A DNA stretch of 64,000 nucleotides from Accumulibacter sp. (GCA_024235715.1 JACKLW010000008.1:248001-312000), one strand, 5' to 3'; shown: positions 21,080 through 30,659, numbered from the stretch's first letter. Program-made: numbers and translations. Notes: a model not told the origin generated them from the letters alone.

Positions 21080-24000
21080 ATGGCCATCATCAGGGGTAAG
21101 AGCGACAGCGACAACATTCTTGGCTTGCAGGGTAACGACATCATTCTCGCCGGGCGCGGCAACGACACCATCGACGGCGGCGGCGGCAACGACCGCATTC
21201 TTGCCGATGAGGGCGATGACCTGGTCTTCGGCGGTGCGGGCAATGACAGCCTGTTCGGCGAGAACGGCAACGACACCCTCGATGGTGGTGTGGGCAGCGA
21301 CCGCGTATCCGGTGGGCGCGGTGACGATACCGGCATCTACCGCCTTGCCGACAACCAGACTTACAGCAACTATTACGACGGTGGCGAAGGCAGTGACACG
21401 CTACGCCTGGTGCTCACCCAGCAAGAAGCCAATTCGCCGGCGATTCTGGCCGACATCGACGCCTTCAGGCAATTCCTGGCGCAGAATAGCCAACCGGACC
21501 TGGCCAGCAATCCCAGCTTCCAGTTCACCAGTTTCGATCTCACGGTACGCAACTGGGAACACCTGGAGGTCGTGGTCGAACCGCCGCCTCTGCTCCCGGT
21601 CATTTCCATCGGTGACGCCGAGACGCAGGAAGGCGGCTCTCTGGCATTCGTCGTCTCGGCAAGCGAAGCCGATCCCGGCCAGGCAATTACGGCGACCTAT
21701 ACCATTAGCTTTGGGCCACCCGCCAGCGGCAACGCCGATCAGAGCGACATTGGTGCCGGGACGCAACTCACCGGCCAGGTGACCATACCTGCCGGGTCGA
21801 CCCAGGCGACGATCCAGATACCAACGATCGATGACGATCTGATCGAGCACAAGGAGCGGTTCACCGTCACCCTGAGCAACGTCAGCGCCAACGCGTCGGC
21901 CGGCAATCTGGTCGCCACCGGCACGATCATCGACAACGACCAGCCGACGCTGTCGATTGCCGACGCGACCGCCAGCGAAGGCGACCCGGGTGGGTCAGCC
22001 ACGACCATCAGCTTCGTCGTCACGCGCAGCGGCGACAACGGCAGCCCATCCACCGTCGACTACACGGTCATCCCGGGCAGCGCCGTGGCGCCCGATGACT
22101 ACAACGACAGCATCGACGGGCTCACCGGTACGCTGACCTTCGCTGCCAACGAGACCAGCAAGACCATCACCCTCGACGTCACCGACGACCTGACTCCGGA
22201 AGCGACCGAGAACTTCACCGTCGAACTCAGTGGCGCGAGCAATGCCACGATCAGCCGGGCACTTGCCACCGGCACGATCATCGACAACGACCAGCCGACG
22301 CTGTCGATTGCCGACGCGACCGCCAGCGAAGGCGACCCGGGTGGGTCAGCCACGACCATCAGCTTCGTCGTCACGCGCAGCGGCGACAACGGCAGCCCAT
22401 CCACCGTCGACTACACGGTCATCCCGGGCAGCGCCGTGGCGCCCGATGACTACAACGACAGCATCGACGGGCTCACCGGTACGCTGACCTTCGCTGCCAA
22501 CGAGACCAGCAAGACCATCACCCTCGACGTCACCGACGACCTGACTCCGGAAGCGACCGAGAACTTCACCGTCGAACTCAGTGGCGCGAGCAATGCCACG
22601 ATCAGCCGGGCACTTGCCACCGGCACGATCATCGACAACGACCAGCCGACGCTGTCGATTGCCGACGCGACCGCCAGCGAAGGCGACCCGGGTGGGTCAG
22701 CCACGACCATCAGCTTCGTCGTCACGCGCAGCGGCGACAACGGCAGCCCATCCACCGTCGACTACACGGTCATCCCGGGCAGCGCCGTGGCGCCCGATGA
22801 CTACAACGACAGCATCGACGGGCTCACCGGTACGCTGACCTTCGCTGCCAACGAGACCAGCAAGACCATCACCCTCGACGTCACCGACGACCTGACTCCG
22901 GAAGCGACCGAGAACTTCACCGTCGAACTCAGTGGCGCGAGCAATGCCACGATCAGCCGGGCACTTGCCACCGGCACGATCATCGACAACGACCAGCCGA
23001 CGCTGTCGATTGCCGACGCGACCGCCAGCGAAGGCGACCCGGGTGGGTCAGCCACGACCATCAGCTTCGTCGTCACGCGCAGCGGCGACAACGGCAGCCC
23101 ATCCACCGTCGACTACACGGTCATCCCGGGCAGCGCCGTGGCGCCCGATGACTACAACGACAGCATCGACGGGCTCACCGGTACGCTGACCTTCGCTGCC
23201 AACGAGACCAGCAAGACCATCACCCTCGACGTCACCGACGACCTGACTCCGGAAGCGACCGAGAACTTCACCGTCGAACTCAGTGGCGCGAGCAATGCCA
23301 CGATCAGCCGGGCACTTGCCACCGGCACGATCATCGACAACGACCAGCCGACGCTGTCGATTGCCGACGCGACCGCCAGCGAAGGCGACCCGGGTGGGTC
23401 AGCCACGACCATCAGCTTCGTCGTCACGCGCAGCGGCGACAACGGCAGCCCATCCACCGTCGACTACACGGTCATCCCGGGCAGCGCCGTGGCGCCCGAT
23501 GACTACAACGACAGCATCGACGGGCTCACCGGTACGCTGACCTTCGCTGCCAACGAGACCAGCAAGACCATCACCCTCGACGTCACCGACGACCTGACTC
23601 CGGAAGCGACCGAGAACTTCACCGTCGAACTCAGTGGCGCGAGCAATGCCACGATCAGCCGGGCACTTGCCACCGGCACGATCATCGACAACGACCAGCC
23701 GACGCTGTCGATTGCCGACGCGACCGCCAGCGAAGGCGACCCGGGTGGGTCAGCCACGACCATCAGCTTCGTCGTCACGCGCAGCGGCGACAACGGCAGC
23801 CCATCCACCGTCGACTACACGGTCATCCCGGGCAGCGCCGTGGCGCCCGATGACTACAACGACAGCATCGACGGGCTCACCGGTACGCTGACCTTCGCTG
23901 CCAACGAGACCAGCAAGACCATCACCCTCGACGTCACCGACGACCTGACTCCGGAAGCGACCGAGAACTTCACCGTCGAACTCAGTGGCGCGAGCAATGC

Positions 24001-27000
24001 CACGATCAGCCGGGCACTTGCCACCGGCACGATCATCGATGATGACGCCGTACCTCCCTTACCCACGCTTTCGATCGCCGACGCGACTGCCACCGAGGGC
24101 GACGTCCTGTCCTTCAGCGTTTCTGTGGACGTCGCGGACCCGAGCAGCCCGGTGACAGCCACCTACACCATTGAGTTTGCGCCCACCGGTATTGGTTGGG
24201 CGAATCAGAGTGACCTCGCTCCCAAGACGCCCCTCACCGGTACGGCGACCATTCCGGCTGGACAGACGTCTGTAGCGGTCTCGGTCGGTACCTTCGATGA
24301 TCAACTGATCGAGGGCCCCGAAACCTTCTCGGTCAACCTGAGTAACGTCAGCGCGAATGCCCAGCCTGGCAATTTGCAGGCGACGGGCATAATCGTCGAC
24401 AACGAAGAGATCGAATGCGGCTACTCGTGGGGAGATCCGCACTACGTCACTGCCGACGGGCTCATCTACGATATGCAGGGGTGTGGGGAGTTCGTCCTCG
24501 TCGAGACGATCAACGCCAGCGACCCCAGTCCACTCACCGTACAGACGCGAACCGCCATGTACGGCCCGAACGTCTCGGTCAACACTGCGGTTGCCACCCT
24601 GGTAGACGGCCATCGCGTGACGATCGATACCCTCGAAAGCGAACCGTTGCGGATCGACGGACAGGTGACAACCATCGCCTCTGGAGGCTCCACGGCACTC
24701 GGCGGCGGTCAGATCCACTTCGATGCCGGCGTCTACTCGATCGTGTACCCAACGCAGGAGCGCCTGATCGTTACCGACCGGGGAAGCTACGTCGACGTGC
24801 GTCTATGTGCTTCGGCTGACCGCCCGGACGGATCACTGCACGGGTTGCTGGGCAATTTCGACGGCAACGCGACCAACGATCTGGCGACTCGCGACGGCAC
24901 TGTACTGCCAACACAGCTCACCTTTGCGGAGTTGTATGACACGTTTGCCAACAGTTGGCGCATCACGCAAGCCGAATCGCTTTTCGACTACCGGGCCGGC
25001 GAAAGCACGGCAACCTTCAGCGGCGATAACTGCCCGATCCAGAAAACCACCCGGGCGTCGCTGCCGGCAGACAAGGTTGCCGAAGCGATCGCGCTCCTTG
25101 ACGCCGCCGGAATTACCGATCCAGCGCTGCGCGAGGCCGCCATCCTCGACTATGCCCTGACCTGCGACCCGTCGTTCATCAGCAGCGCCGGCCAAGCAGG
25201 AGGGCCGAGTGAGTCCGTCAAGGTCATCGACCCGACGATCATCTGGACGAATGGCGGCCAGGTCGTCATCGGCAGCGCCGCCGCGCCCAGCAGATTCGAC
25301 ATCGGCAGCACGACCACCGCTCCGACGGGCCTGGTCTGGACCGGCTTCGCCGCCTCGGATGACTGGAGCGACTCGGGCAACTGGTCGACAGGCGCACCTG
25401 CTCCGACCGACGAGGTCGTTTTCGCGACCGACGGTGCCGACGGCCTCAATGTCGTTGACCAGGACATCACCGTCGCAAGCCTACACTACACGGGCGCTGT
25501 CGCCCCAGCCACCTTCGCCGCCGATCACACAACCGACCTCCATGGTGGTAGCACGCTAACTGTCGCCGGGCCCACCACAGTGGGCGCGGAGAATGCGGCG
25601 GCGCGGGTCAACCTGACCATCGCCAATGGCACCGCTGTAACGGCGCATGTCACGGAGCTTAATGCGGGCATTAACACGGCTGGCATCGGCAGGGTCACCG
25701 GCAATCTCACTGTAACCAGCGGCGCGTCTCTGGATGCGTCGGACGTGGGTAAACTCTCGGTCGGCCGGGTAACCAACGTCGGCTGGCAAGCCCAAGCCGA
25801 CGGCAGTCTGGTGCTGGGCACCGACAGCGCGATCGACCTCGGTACCGCTGCCGCACCAGCCACGCTCAACATCGGCTGGAACGAATCAACCGGCGATTCC
25901 GGCCCGATTCACTACTCCAACACCAGCCGTGCCACCGGCATGCTCGATGCCACCAAAGGGTCACTGACCGCCGAACTCTCCGAGCTCAACGTCGGCCTGA
26001 CCACCGGTCGCGGTACCGCCGACGGCACCTTGATCATGGGCAACGGCGTAGCACTCCACTCCGACGCAACGAACATAGGCGTCGGAACCGGCGCCAGCGG
26101 CACGCTAACCCTGGTGGACAATTTCACCGGCACCTTCAGCACCGCCACCGCGAACCTCGCCAACGGTCTGTTCGACTTCGGCAACAACACGCTGGACATT
26201 GGTGGTGCCGGGTCGATCGTCGCAGACACGTTCAGCCTGACTGGAGGCCTGCTTTCCGGAAACAGCATCGACCTCAACGCTGCTGGAAACCTCACCTTCA
26301 CCGGCGGTCGGCTCGATGTCATGACTTTCAATGGCACGTTGAACGAAGGCGGCGGCACGCTTGCCGCGGGAGACACGGCCGTGGGAACGACAACGGTCAA
26401 TGGCGACTACCTGCTGTCGGCGGCGGGCACACTGGAGATCGACCTTGCGGGCGCAGGAGCGGGGGTCGGATACGACCAGCTGGTCGTGAATGGTGCCGTC
26501 GATCTCAATGGCAGCGGCGCTACCGGCGGCATGCTCGACCTGCTTCTCGCCTTCGCGCCGCAGTTGAACGACACCTTCGTCATCATCCAGAACGATGGCA
26601 CCGATGCCATCCTCGGCGACTTCCTCGGCCTGGCCGAGGGGAGCACCGTCGAGCAGAGCTTCGCTGGCAATGTGTATTCGTTCTCGATCACCTACGCAGG
26701 CGGCGACGGAAACGACGTCGAACTGGCCGTCACCAACATTGCAGCCAGCGCCCCGCTCCCCTTTGCGGTACAGGCGAACCGTATCGGAGTTGCGGGAGAT
26801 GCGGCGATAATGGTTGCGGAAACGGGCAGTGCCGGCGACGAGCCGTCACTCGGCGATTCGGGCGACGAGACTGTGGTCACTGGTCCCGATAGCGATATCG
26901 TGCGCTTCGATGGCCTCTTCGCAAGCCTCGCCGACAGCAACGCGCCTACCGATGCCAGCCTACCAGAGGTCACTGTCGTCCCCGACCTGTCGGCACCTTC

Positions 27001-27151
27001 GCTTCCCGGATTTGGCAGCCAGATCGACACGGACGGCAGTCTGGGTCTCGGCGACCCTTATGGAGGATTCTTCCCCGACAGCGACGCGATGCAGCTTCTT
27101 GTCGTTGCCGGCGCACAGCCAATCGGCAGTGCAGACCTCGTGGTGACCTGA
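21080..27151 (+). CDS. Giant Calx-beta / VWD repeat protein with N-terminal RTX motifs
   Basis: A 2023-residue surface or secreted protein from ATG 21080 (GGAG at 21070-21073). Residues about 20-84 are glycine/aspartate nonapeptides of RTX type (GNDTIDGGGGND, GGAGNDSLFGENGND). A divergent Calx-beta unit spans about 172-287, six identical units 288-989, and an eighth about 993-1110. A von Willebrand D-like domain follows at about 1112-1290 (CGYSWGDPHYVTADG, GLLGNFDGNATNDL). From about 1415 there is a passenger-like beta-helix region (WTGFAASDDWSDSGNWSTGA; GTLEIDLAGAGAGVGYDQLVVNG near 1785). The C-terminus is not a PEP-CTERM, LPXTG or autotransporter barrel. No N-terminal signal peptide is evident, which favours type I secretion, yet RTX motifs are normally C-terminal. 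Adhesin or matrix role is inferred. Confidence 0.85.
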   Translation: MAIIRGKSDSDNILGLQGNDIILAGRGNDTIDGGGGNDRILADEGDDLVFGGAGNDSLFGENGNDTLDGGVGSDRVSGGRGDDTGIYRLADNQTYSNYYDGGEGSDTLRLVLTQQEANSPAILADIDAFRQFLAQNSQPDLASNPSFQFTSFDLTVRNWEHLEVVVEPPPLLPVISIGDAETQEGGSLAFVVSASEADPGQAITATYTISFGPPASGNADQSDIGAGTQLTGQVTIPAGSTQATIQIPTIDDDLIEHKERFTVTLSNVSANASAGNLVATGTIIDNDQPTLSIADATASEGDPGGSATTISFVVTRSGDNGSPSTVDYTVIPGSAVAPDDYNDSIDGLTGTLTFAANETSKTITLDVTDDLTPEATENFTVELSGASNATISRALATGTIIDNDQPTLSIADATASEGDPGGSATTISFVVTRSGDNGSPSTVDYTVIPGSAVAPDDYNDSIDGLTGTLTFAANETSKTITLDVTDDLTPEATENFTVELSGASNATISRALATGTIIDNDQPTLSIADATASEGDPGGSATTISFVVTRSGDNGSPSTVDYTVIPGSAVAPDDYNDSIDGLTGTLTFAANETSKTITLDVTDDLTPEATENFTVELSGASNATISRALATGTIIDNDQPTLSIADATASEGDPGGSATTISFVVTRSGDNGSPSTVDYTVIPGSAVAPDDYNDSIDGLTGTLTFAANETSKTITLDVTDDLTPEATENFTVELSGASNATISRALATGTIIDNDQPTLSIADATASEGDPGGSATTISFVVTRSGDNGSPSTVDYTVIPGSAVAPDDYNDSIDGLTGTLTFAANETSKTITLDVTDDLTPEATENFTVELSGASNATISRALATGTIIDNDQPTLSIADATASEGDPGGSATTISFVVTRSGDNGSPSTVDYTVIPGSAVAPDDYNDSIDGLTGTLTFAANETSKTITLDVTDDLTPEATENFTVELSGASNATISRALATGTIIDDDAVPPLPTLSIADATATEGDVLSFSVSVDVADPSSPVTATYTIEFAPTGIGWANQSDLAPKTPLTGTATIPAGQTSVAVSVGTFDDQLIEGPETFSVNLSNVSANAQPGNLQATGIIVDNEEIECGYSWGDPHYVTADGLIYDMQGCGEFVLVETINASDPSPLTVQTRTAMYGPNVSVNTAVATLVDGHRVTIDTLESEPLRIDGQVTTIASGGSTALGGGQIHFDAGVYSIVYPTQERLIVTDRGSYVDVRLCASADRPDGSLHGLLGNFDGNATNDLATRDGTVLPTQLTFAELYDTFANSWRITQAESLFDYRAGESTATFSGDNCPIQKTTRASLPADKVAEAIALLDAAGITDPALREAAILDYALTCDPSFISSAGQAGGPSESVKVIDPTIIWTNGGQVVIGSAAAPSRFDIGSTTTAPTGLVWTGFAASDDWSDSGNWSTGAPAPTDEVVFATDGADGLNVVDQDITVASLHYTGAVAPATFAADHTTDLHGGSTLTVAGPTTVGAENAAARVNLTIANGTAVTAHVTELNAGINTAGIGRVTGNLTVTSGASLDASDVGKLSVGRVTNVGWQAQADGSLVLGTDSAIDLGTAAAPATLNIGWNESTGDSGPIHYSNTSRATGMLDATKGSLTAELSELNVGLTTGRGTADGTLIMGNGVALHSDATNIGVGTGASGTLTLVDNFTGTFSTATANLANGLFDFGNNTLDIGGAGSIVADTFSLTGGLLSGNSIDLNAAGNLTFTGGRLDVMTFNGTLNEGGGTLAAGDTAVGTTTVNGDYLLSAAGTLEIDLAGAGAGVGYDQLVVNGAVDLNGSGATGGMLDLLLAFAPQLNDTFVIIQNDGTDAILGDFLGLAEGSTVEQSFAGNVYSFSITYAGGDGNDVELAVTNIAASAPLPFAVQANRIGVAGDAAIMVAETGSAGDEPSLGDSGDETVVTGPDSDIVRFDGLFASLADSNAPTDASLPEVTVVPDLSAPSLPGFGSQIDTDGSLGLGDPYGGFFPDSDAMQLLVVAGAQPIGSADLVVT
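21941..24046 (+). repeat. Six tandem 351-bp repeats (Calx-beta units)
   Basis: Six head-to-tail copies of 351 bp (117 codons) at 21941, 22292, 22643, 22994, 23345 and 23696. By eye the copies are identical at the nucleotide level, including synonymous positions; identity begins slightly upstream (from about 21914) and ends near 24038, where ATCATCGACAACGAC becomes ATCATCGATGATGAC. Each unit starts PTLSIADATASEGD and ends ATGTIIDNDQ. Identity at synonymous sites indicates recent duplication or ongoing homogenisation, and copy number is likely variable. Confidence 0.95.
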
Positions 27152-27162
27152 TCCAGCGCGTG

Positions 27163-27194
27163 CTCTGCCGGGCGGGTTCCATCGCCCGGCAGAG
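27163..27194 (+). terminator. Hairpin after the giant repeat gene
   Basis: A 12-bp perfect stem CTCTGCCGGGCG (27163-27174) / CGCCCGGCAGAG (27183-27194) with an 8-nt loop begins 11 nt after the stop codon. There is no U-tract, but position and stability suggest a transcription-end or mRNA-stabilising structure. Confidence 0.55.
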
Positions 27195-27274
27195 AAGCCG
27201 CAACAGGGCATGTGTCGTCACACCGGCCGGTTGGGAGTCGGCGCCTGTGCGTTGTTGCGGGATTGATGGGCCGC

Positions 27275-27640
27275 CTATCCGCCCGGTGACGGGCGCCAGC
27301 TGGCCCGCGCTACCGGCCAGGCACAGAACCCGCTCTCGCGAACCAGCACCGCCAGCAACCGCCGCAGCCATTGCTGCCAGAAGCTTTGCGGCTCGGCTTC
27401 GATACGGCCGCGGCGGATCGCCCCGGTCGCCGCCACCAGTTGGCTGCCCGGTTCGAGCGCAATGCTGACGCGATAAAGCGCGTCGATGGCCAGATCACGC
27501 TCGTCCTCGCGCCGGGTGATGATCGGCCCGCCGCGTTTGGCGTCCAGCATCGGGTGTGGCAGCCGGGTGACGCGTATCGGATCGATCGCCGCCACCGTGC
27601 CGCTCAGTGGGGTCGCCAGCCGTGACGGGCTGGTAGCGTC
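27275..27640 (-). pseudogene. Probable remnant of a HlyD / M50-type secretion adaptor (C-terminal end)
   Basis: On the minus strand a fragment reads SGTVAAIDPIRVTRLP, then GGPIITRREDERDLAIDALYRVSI and IRRGRIEAEPQSFWQQWLRRLLAVLVRESGF. This is the layout I associate with the C-terminus of proteins combining a site-2-protease-like membrane part with a HlyD-like adaptor arm, which normally end at ESGF. Here the frame runs on for about 20 extra codons and the expected several hundred upstream residues are missing or out of frame up to the next gene. I therefore call it broken. Family assignment is from memory of the pattern and is moderate. Confidence 0.45.
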
Positions 27641-27760
27641 GGGTAGGCTTTGGCGAGGAATTGCCGCGGATGGATCAGCGGGACACGAACGAAGACGTCG
27701 TTGTGCAGCAGCCGCTAGATCCAGGCGCCCCGCGCTGCCGGCTACATGGGATAACGGTCG

Positions 27761-28297
27761 TCACTGCTCGTGAGTCTGGAGGCTGATCCCGAGCACCTCG
27801 CCGTCGAGCGCTTCGGCGTCAACCACCCGGTGCAGCAATGCATAGGAGACCCGCCATTGCTGCCGATCGCACTGCAAGGTCACCGTCTTGTCGTTGAGGC
27901 GAAGCACTCGGCCGCTGCGTTGCTGCTGGTCGCGGCCAATGAAACCGACCACCTCGCCGACAGCGACCTCATTGCGACCCAGACCCTGGCGCGGCTGCTC
28001 GCGAATCTCGACGTCGGCGCCATCGACGTTGATCGCCGCATAGGCTATCAGCCAGCGCTTCTGTGTCGCACTTTCCAGAACCAGCGCATGCTTGCGGCGC
28101 AGTTCGATGATCTGTGCCACGCAGGCGGTGTTGGCCTGCGGGTCGAAATAGCTGATCGTCTGTCCGACCCGCAGCCGCGAGCGAATTGAATCGAGCCAGT
28201 GCGGCTGTGCGAGGACGCGGTCGATCGCCGCACGCATCCGGTACAGCTCGAACGCCGACGCCTGGTTGAGTGCCTTGATCACGTCAGAAAAATCCAT
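27761..28297 (-). CDS. Hypothetical protein, 178 residues
   Basis: No family recognised. The N-terminal 35 residues look helical (VIKALNQASAFELYRMRAAIDRVL). The rest reads as two or three small beta-barrel-like modules: LRVGQTISYFDPQANTACVAQIIELRRKHALVLE, VAVGEVVGFIGRDQQQRSGRVLRLNDKTVTLQ, and QWRVSYALLHRVVD, a pattern reminiscent of KOW/SH3-like nucleic-acid or protein binding repeats. No signal peptide or membrane segment is present, so it should be cytoplasmic. Codon use and length of clean frame support a real gene. It stands alone between eroded DNA and the nirC-like gene. Confidence 0.6.
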   Translation of the reverse strand: MDFSDVIKALNQASAFELYRMRAAIDRVLAQPHWLDSIRSRLRVGQTISYFDPQANTACVAQIIELRRKHALVLESATQKRWLIAYAAINVDGADVEIREQPRQGLGRNEVAVGEVVGFIGRDQQQRSGRVLRLNDKTVTLQCDRQQWRVSYALLHRVVDAEALDGEVLGISLQTHEQ

Positions 28298-28417
28298 TCA
28301 TCCGTCCCTTTCCGGCGAAGCGCCTGATCGCCAAACGCAACTTCGGCCTTTTTGGGCTGAAGTCAGCCGTCGCCGCCGCAGCGAGGCCCAACGGCCTTGG
28401 CCAAGTTTTGCAGAGTT

Positions 28418-28753
28418 CTATTCTTCGGGAAACCCGGCCAGCAACTGCTGTACGATCCACGCCGACTCGGGCTCGGTAAGGAAGCGATGCCAGGGCGGCA
28501 TGGGCGTCCCCGGGCGACCGCCGTAGATGGTAGCTACCAGCGAGTCGACGGGCTTGTCGCGCAAGGCCCCGGGGGTCAGAGCCGGACCAAGTCCGCCTTG
28601 CAGCGTCATGCCGTGGCAGGAACCGCAGTCCTGACGAACCAGGTGAACGAGCTGCTTCTGGCGTTCGGGTGACGGCTCGGCGACGATCGGAAGCGCCTCG
28701 GCGAAAGCGAAGGGAGAAGCGAAAAGCAGGGCAAGGACGACAGGACTGGGCAT
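28418..28753 (-). CDS. nirC: Small c-type cytochrome, NirC (cytochrome c55X)-like
   Basis: A 111-residue periplasmic monohaem cytochrome. From ATG 28753 there is a signal peptide (PSPVVLALLFASPFAFA|EA), a haem site CGSCHG, GLGPALTPGAL, and the distal region GGRPGTPMPPWHRFLTEPESAWIVQQL with the methionine ligand. LVRQDCGSCHGMTLQGGLGP and RPGTPMPPW are close to NirC proteins encoded with cytochrome cd1 nitrite reductase. The longer frame up to 29026 is Arg-rich and non-native. NirS itself is not intact here; a nirS-like tail remnant lies 2 kb away, so this may be a survivor of a former nir locus or serve another oxidoreductase. Confidence 0.75.
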   Translation of the reverse strand: MPSPVVLALLFASPFAFAEALPIVAEPSPERQKQLVHLVRQDCGSCHGMTLQGGLGPALTPGALRDKPVDSLVATIYGGRPGTPMPPWHRFLTEPESAWIVQQLLAGFPEE

Positions 28754-28994
28754 GGTACGGGAGCAGTGAGTTGCAGTCGGCGGCGCGGCAATGCGCCTTC
28801 TTCCACAACGCGACAAAGAAAGACAGAGTCGGCATTCTATCCGAAGACGATGTCGCGCATGACCCCGGCAGCGGCCGCTGCGGCGCCGACAGCCCGGTTT
28901 GCGCGGCGACCCCTGGCGGCTCATAATGCGCGCTTGCGTCGGTGCTTGATGCCGACGAGAAATTGAAACAGCCGAAAATCGCAGGAGACAGCGA

Positions 28995-29747
28995 ATGGAT
29001 CTTTGGGCGTGCCCGGCAGTGGTCACCGGGGCAGCATCGGGTTTGGGCGCCGAGACCGCGCGCTACCTGGCCGAGGCGGGCGCCAAGGTGGCGGTGATCG
29101 ACATCGACGCGGTTGGCGTTCAGAAGGTTGCCGACGAGATCGGCGGCCTGGCCATTCCATGCGACGTTGCCAACTCGCTTTCCGCCGAGAACGCACTGGC
29201 GACGGCACGCGACGCACATGGCGCCGCGCGTGTCCTGGTGCACTGTGTCGGTCGCGGCCATTCGGAGCCGACGGTTGGTGTCAATGGACCGATGCCGCTC
29301 GAGGACTTCCGGCAACTCGTCGAGGTCAACCTGATCTCGACCTTCAACATGATGCGTCTGGCCGCGGCCGACATGGCGCGCCTGCAGCCGCGCTCCAACG
29401 GCGAGCGCGGCGTCATTCTGTCCACTGCGTCGGTCGCCGCTTATGACGGGCAGAGCGGAGAAGCCGCGTATTCGGCGTCCAAGGGCGGCGTGGTGAGCAT
29501 GATCCTGCCGGCTGCGCGGGAACTCGGCCCGCTCGGCATCCGGGTGGTCGGCATCGCGCCGGGACTGTTCGGGACGCCGACCCTGTTCGCCATGGAAAAA
29601 AACCTCGATTCGCGGCTTGCGCACCAGATTCCGTTTCCTCATCGCTTCGGCGATCCCGCCGAGTTCGCGATGCTGGTCCTGCACGTGCTCAAGAACGTGA
29701 TGATCAACGGCACAGTGCTCCGCCTCGACGGCGGTCACCACCGCTGA
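28995..29747 (+). CDS. Short-chain dehydrogenase/reductase (3-hydroxyacyl-CoA dehydrogenase type II-like)
   Basis: A 250-residue classical SDR: cofactor motif TGAASGLG (residues about 11-18), an acidic residue after the second strand (AVIDID) favouring NAD(H), catalytic Ser in ILSTASVAAYDG and YSASKGG with Tyr/Lys. The TGAASGLGAETARYLAEAGAKVAVID start and the late NGTVLRLDGGHH ending resemble HSD10 / 2-methyl-3-hydroxybutyryl-CoA dehydrogenases. AGGAG at 28984-28988 supports ATG 28995. It is divergent from the nirC-like gene and lies just upstream of the kinase-regulator gene. Substrate unproven; an acyl-CoA role fits isoleucine or fatty acid breakdown. Confidence 0.8.
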   Translation: MDLWACPAVVTGAASGLGAETARYLAEAGAKVAVIDIDAVGVQKVADEIGGLAIPCDVANSLSAENALATARDAHGAARVLVHCVGRGHSEPTVGVNGPMPLEDFRQLVEVNLISTFNMMRLAAADMARLQPRSNGERGVILSTASVAAYDGQSGEAAYSASKGGVVSMILPAARELGPLGIRVVGIAPGLFGTPTLFAMEKNLDSRLAHQIPFPHRFGDPAEFAMLVLHVLKNVMINGTVLRLDGGHHR

Positions 29748-29787
29748 CCGTGCCCCACGGTGCTGTCGCCGGTGACAAAGGATGGCT

Positions 29788-30609
29788 GTGAGCAAAACCC
29801 TCTCCCTGCACCTCGTCTCGCACGCCTCGGGCGAACTGGTCGAATTGCTGGCGCGCAACGCCGTCGTCCAACTCGAAGGCGTTCAGGTCGAACGCCGCTT
29901 GTGGAAGATGGTCCGCCACCTCGGTCAGATCCCCGAGATCCTCGGTGAGCTGGCGCAAGCGCCCGGCTACGTTCTGCACAGCATCAGCCACACCGATGTC
30001 CGCCAGGCGCTCGAAGAAGGCTGCGGCCGTCTGCTCGTCCCTTGCCAGTTTGCCCTCGAGCCGCTGATAGAACGCCTCGCCGAGTACTCCAGCGCGCCGG
30101 TCAGGTTCCACGCCAGCTCGGGTGACGCTTTCGACGAGGACTACTACCGCCGCATCGAGGCCATGAAATACACCATCGCCCATGACGACGGGGTCGCCAG
30201 CGATGACCTCGACAGCGCCGACGTGATCATCGTCGGCGTCTCTCGGGCGACGAAGACGCCGACCTGCATGTATCTGGCCTCGCGCGGCATCAAGGCCGCC
30301 AATGTGCCGCTGGTGCCGTTTTCGCAGCCGCCGATGGGACTTCTCAAAGCGAAGGGACCGCTGATCGTAGGCCTGACCGTCGACCCGACGCGCCTCGCCC
30401 GGGTCCGCTCGGCACGCCTGCGGGAATGGAACGAAAACGAAGAAAGCGAGTACACGGACTTCAGCGCCCTGCGCAAGGAAGTGCTGGAAGCGCGCCGGCT
30501 GTTCGTCACGCGGGCCTGGCCGGTGATCGACGTCACCCATCGCTCGATCGAGCAGGTGTCGGCGATGATCATCGAGATGCTCAGGAAACGCGCCACCCCC
30601 TCCGGCTGA
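29788..30609 (+). CDS. Bifunctional kinase/pyrophosphorylase regulating PPDK or PEP synthase (DUF299)
   Basis: A 273-residue regulator that phosphorylates with ADP and dephosphorylates by phosphorolysis an active-site Thr of pyruvate phosphate dikinase or PEP synthase. The nucleotide loop is IIVGVSRATKTPTCMYLASRG, followed by KAANVPLVPFSQPP and IVGLTVDPTRLARVRSARL. The KxANVPLVP version is closer to PPDK-type than to enteric PEP-synthase-type regulators. AAAGGA abuts ATG 29782, leaving no spacer, but stands 6-7 nt before GTG 29788, so GTG is preferred. The target enzyme is not in the window. Confidence 0.88.
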   Translation: MSKTLSLHLVSHASGELVELLARNAVVQLEGVQVERRLWKMVRHLGQIPEILGELAQAPGYVLHSISHTDVRQALEEGCGRLLVPCQFALEPLIERLAEYSSAPVRFHASSGDAFDEDYYRRIEAMKYTIAHDDGVASDDLDSADVIIVGVSRATKTPTCMYLASRGIKAANVPLVPFSQPPMGLLKAKGPLIVGLTVDPTRLARVRSARLREWNENEESEYTDFSALRKEVLEARRLFVTRAWPVIDVTHRSIEQVSAMIIEMLRKRATPSG

Positions 30610-30659
30610 TCGGGCCTGGCGGTTATTTCCCGCGCCCGGAACGATGCCGCAGCCCTCGG

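Noticed and set aside
21941-24046. Regular 351-bp repeats considered as a CRISPR-like or satellite array
   Set aside because: Period is 117 codons in frame with a Calx-beta domain, with no spacers; it is a coding tandem repeat.
22099-24162. Series of identical 101-codon antisense frames across the repeats
   Set aside because: They repeat only because the sense repeats do; no start signals or family similarity.
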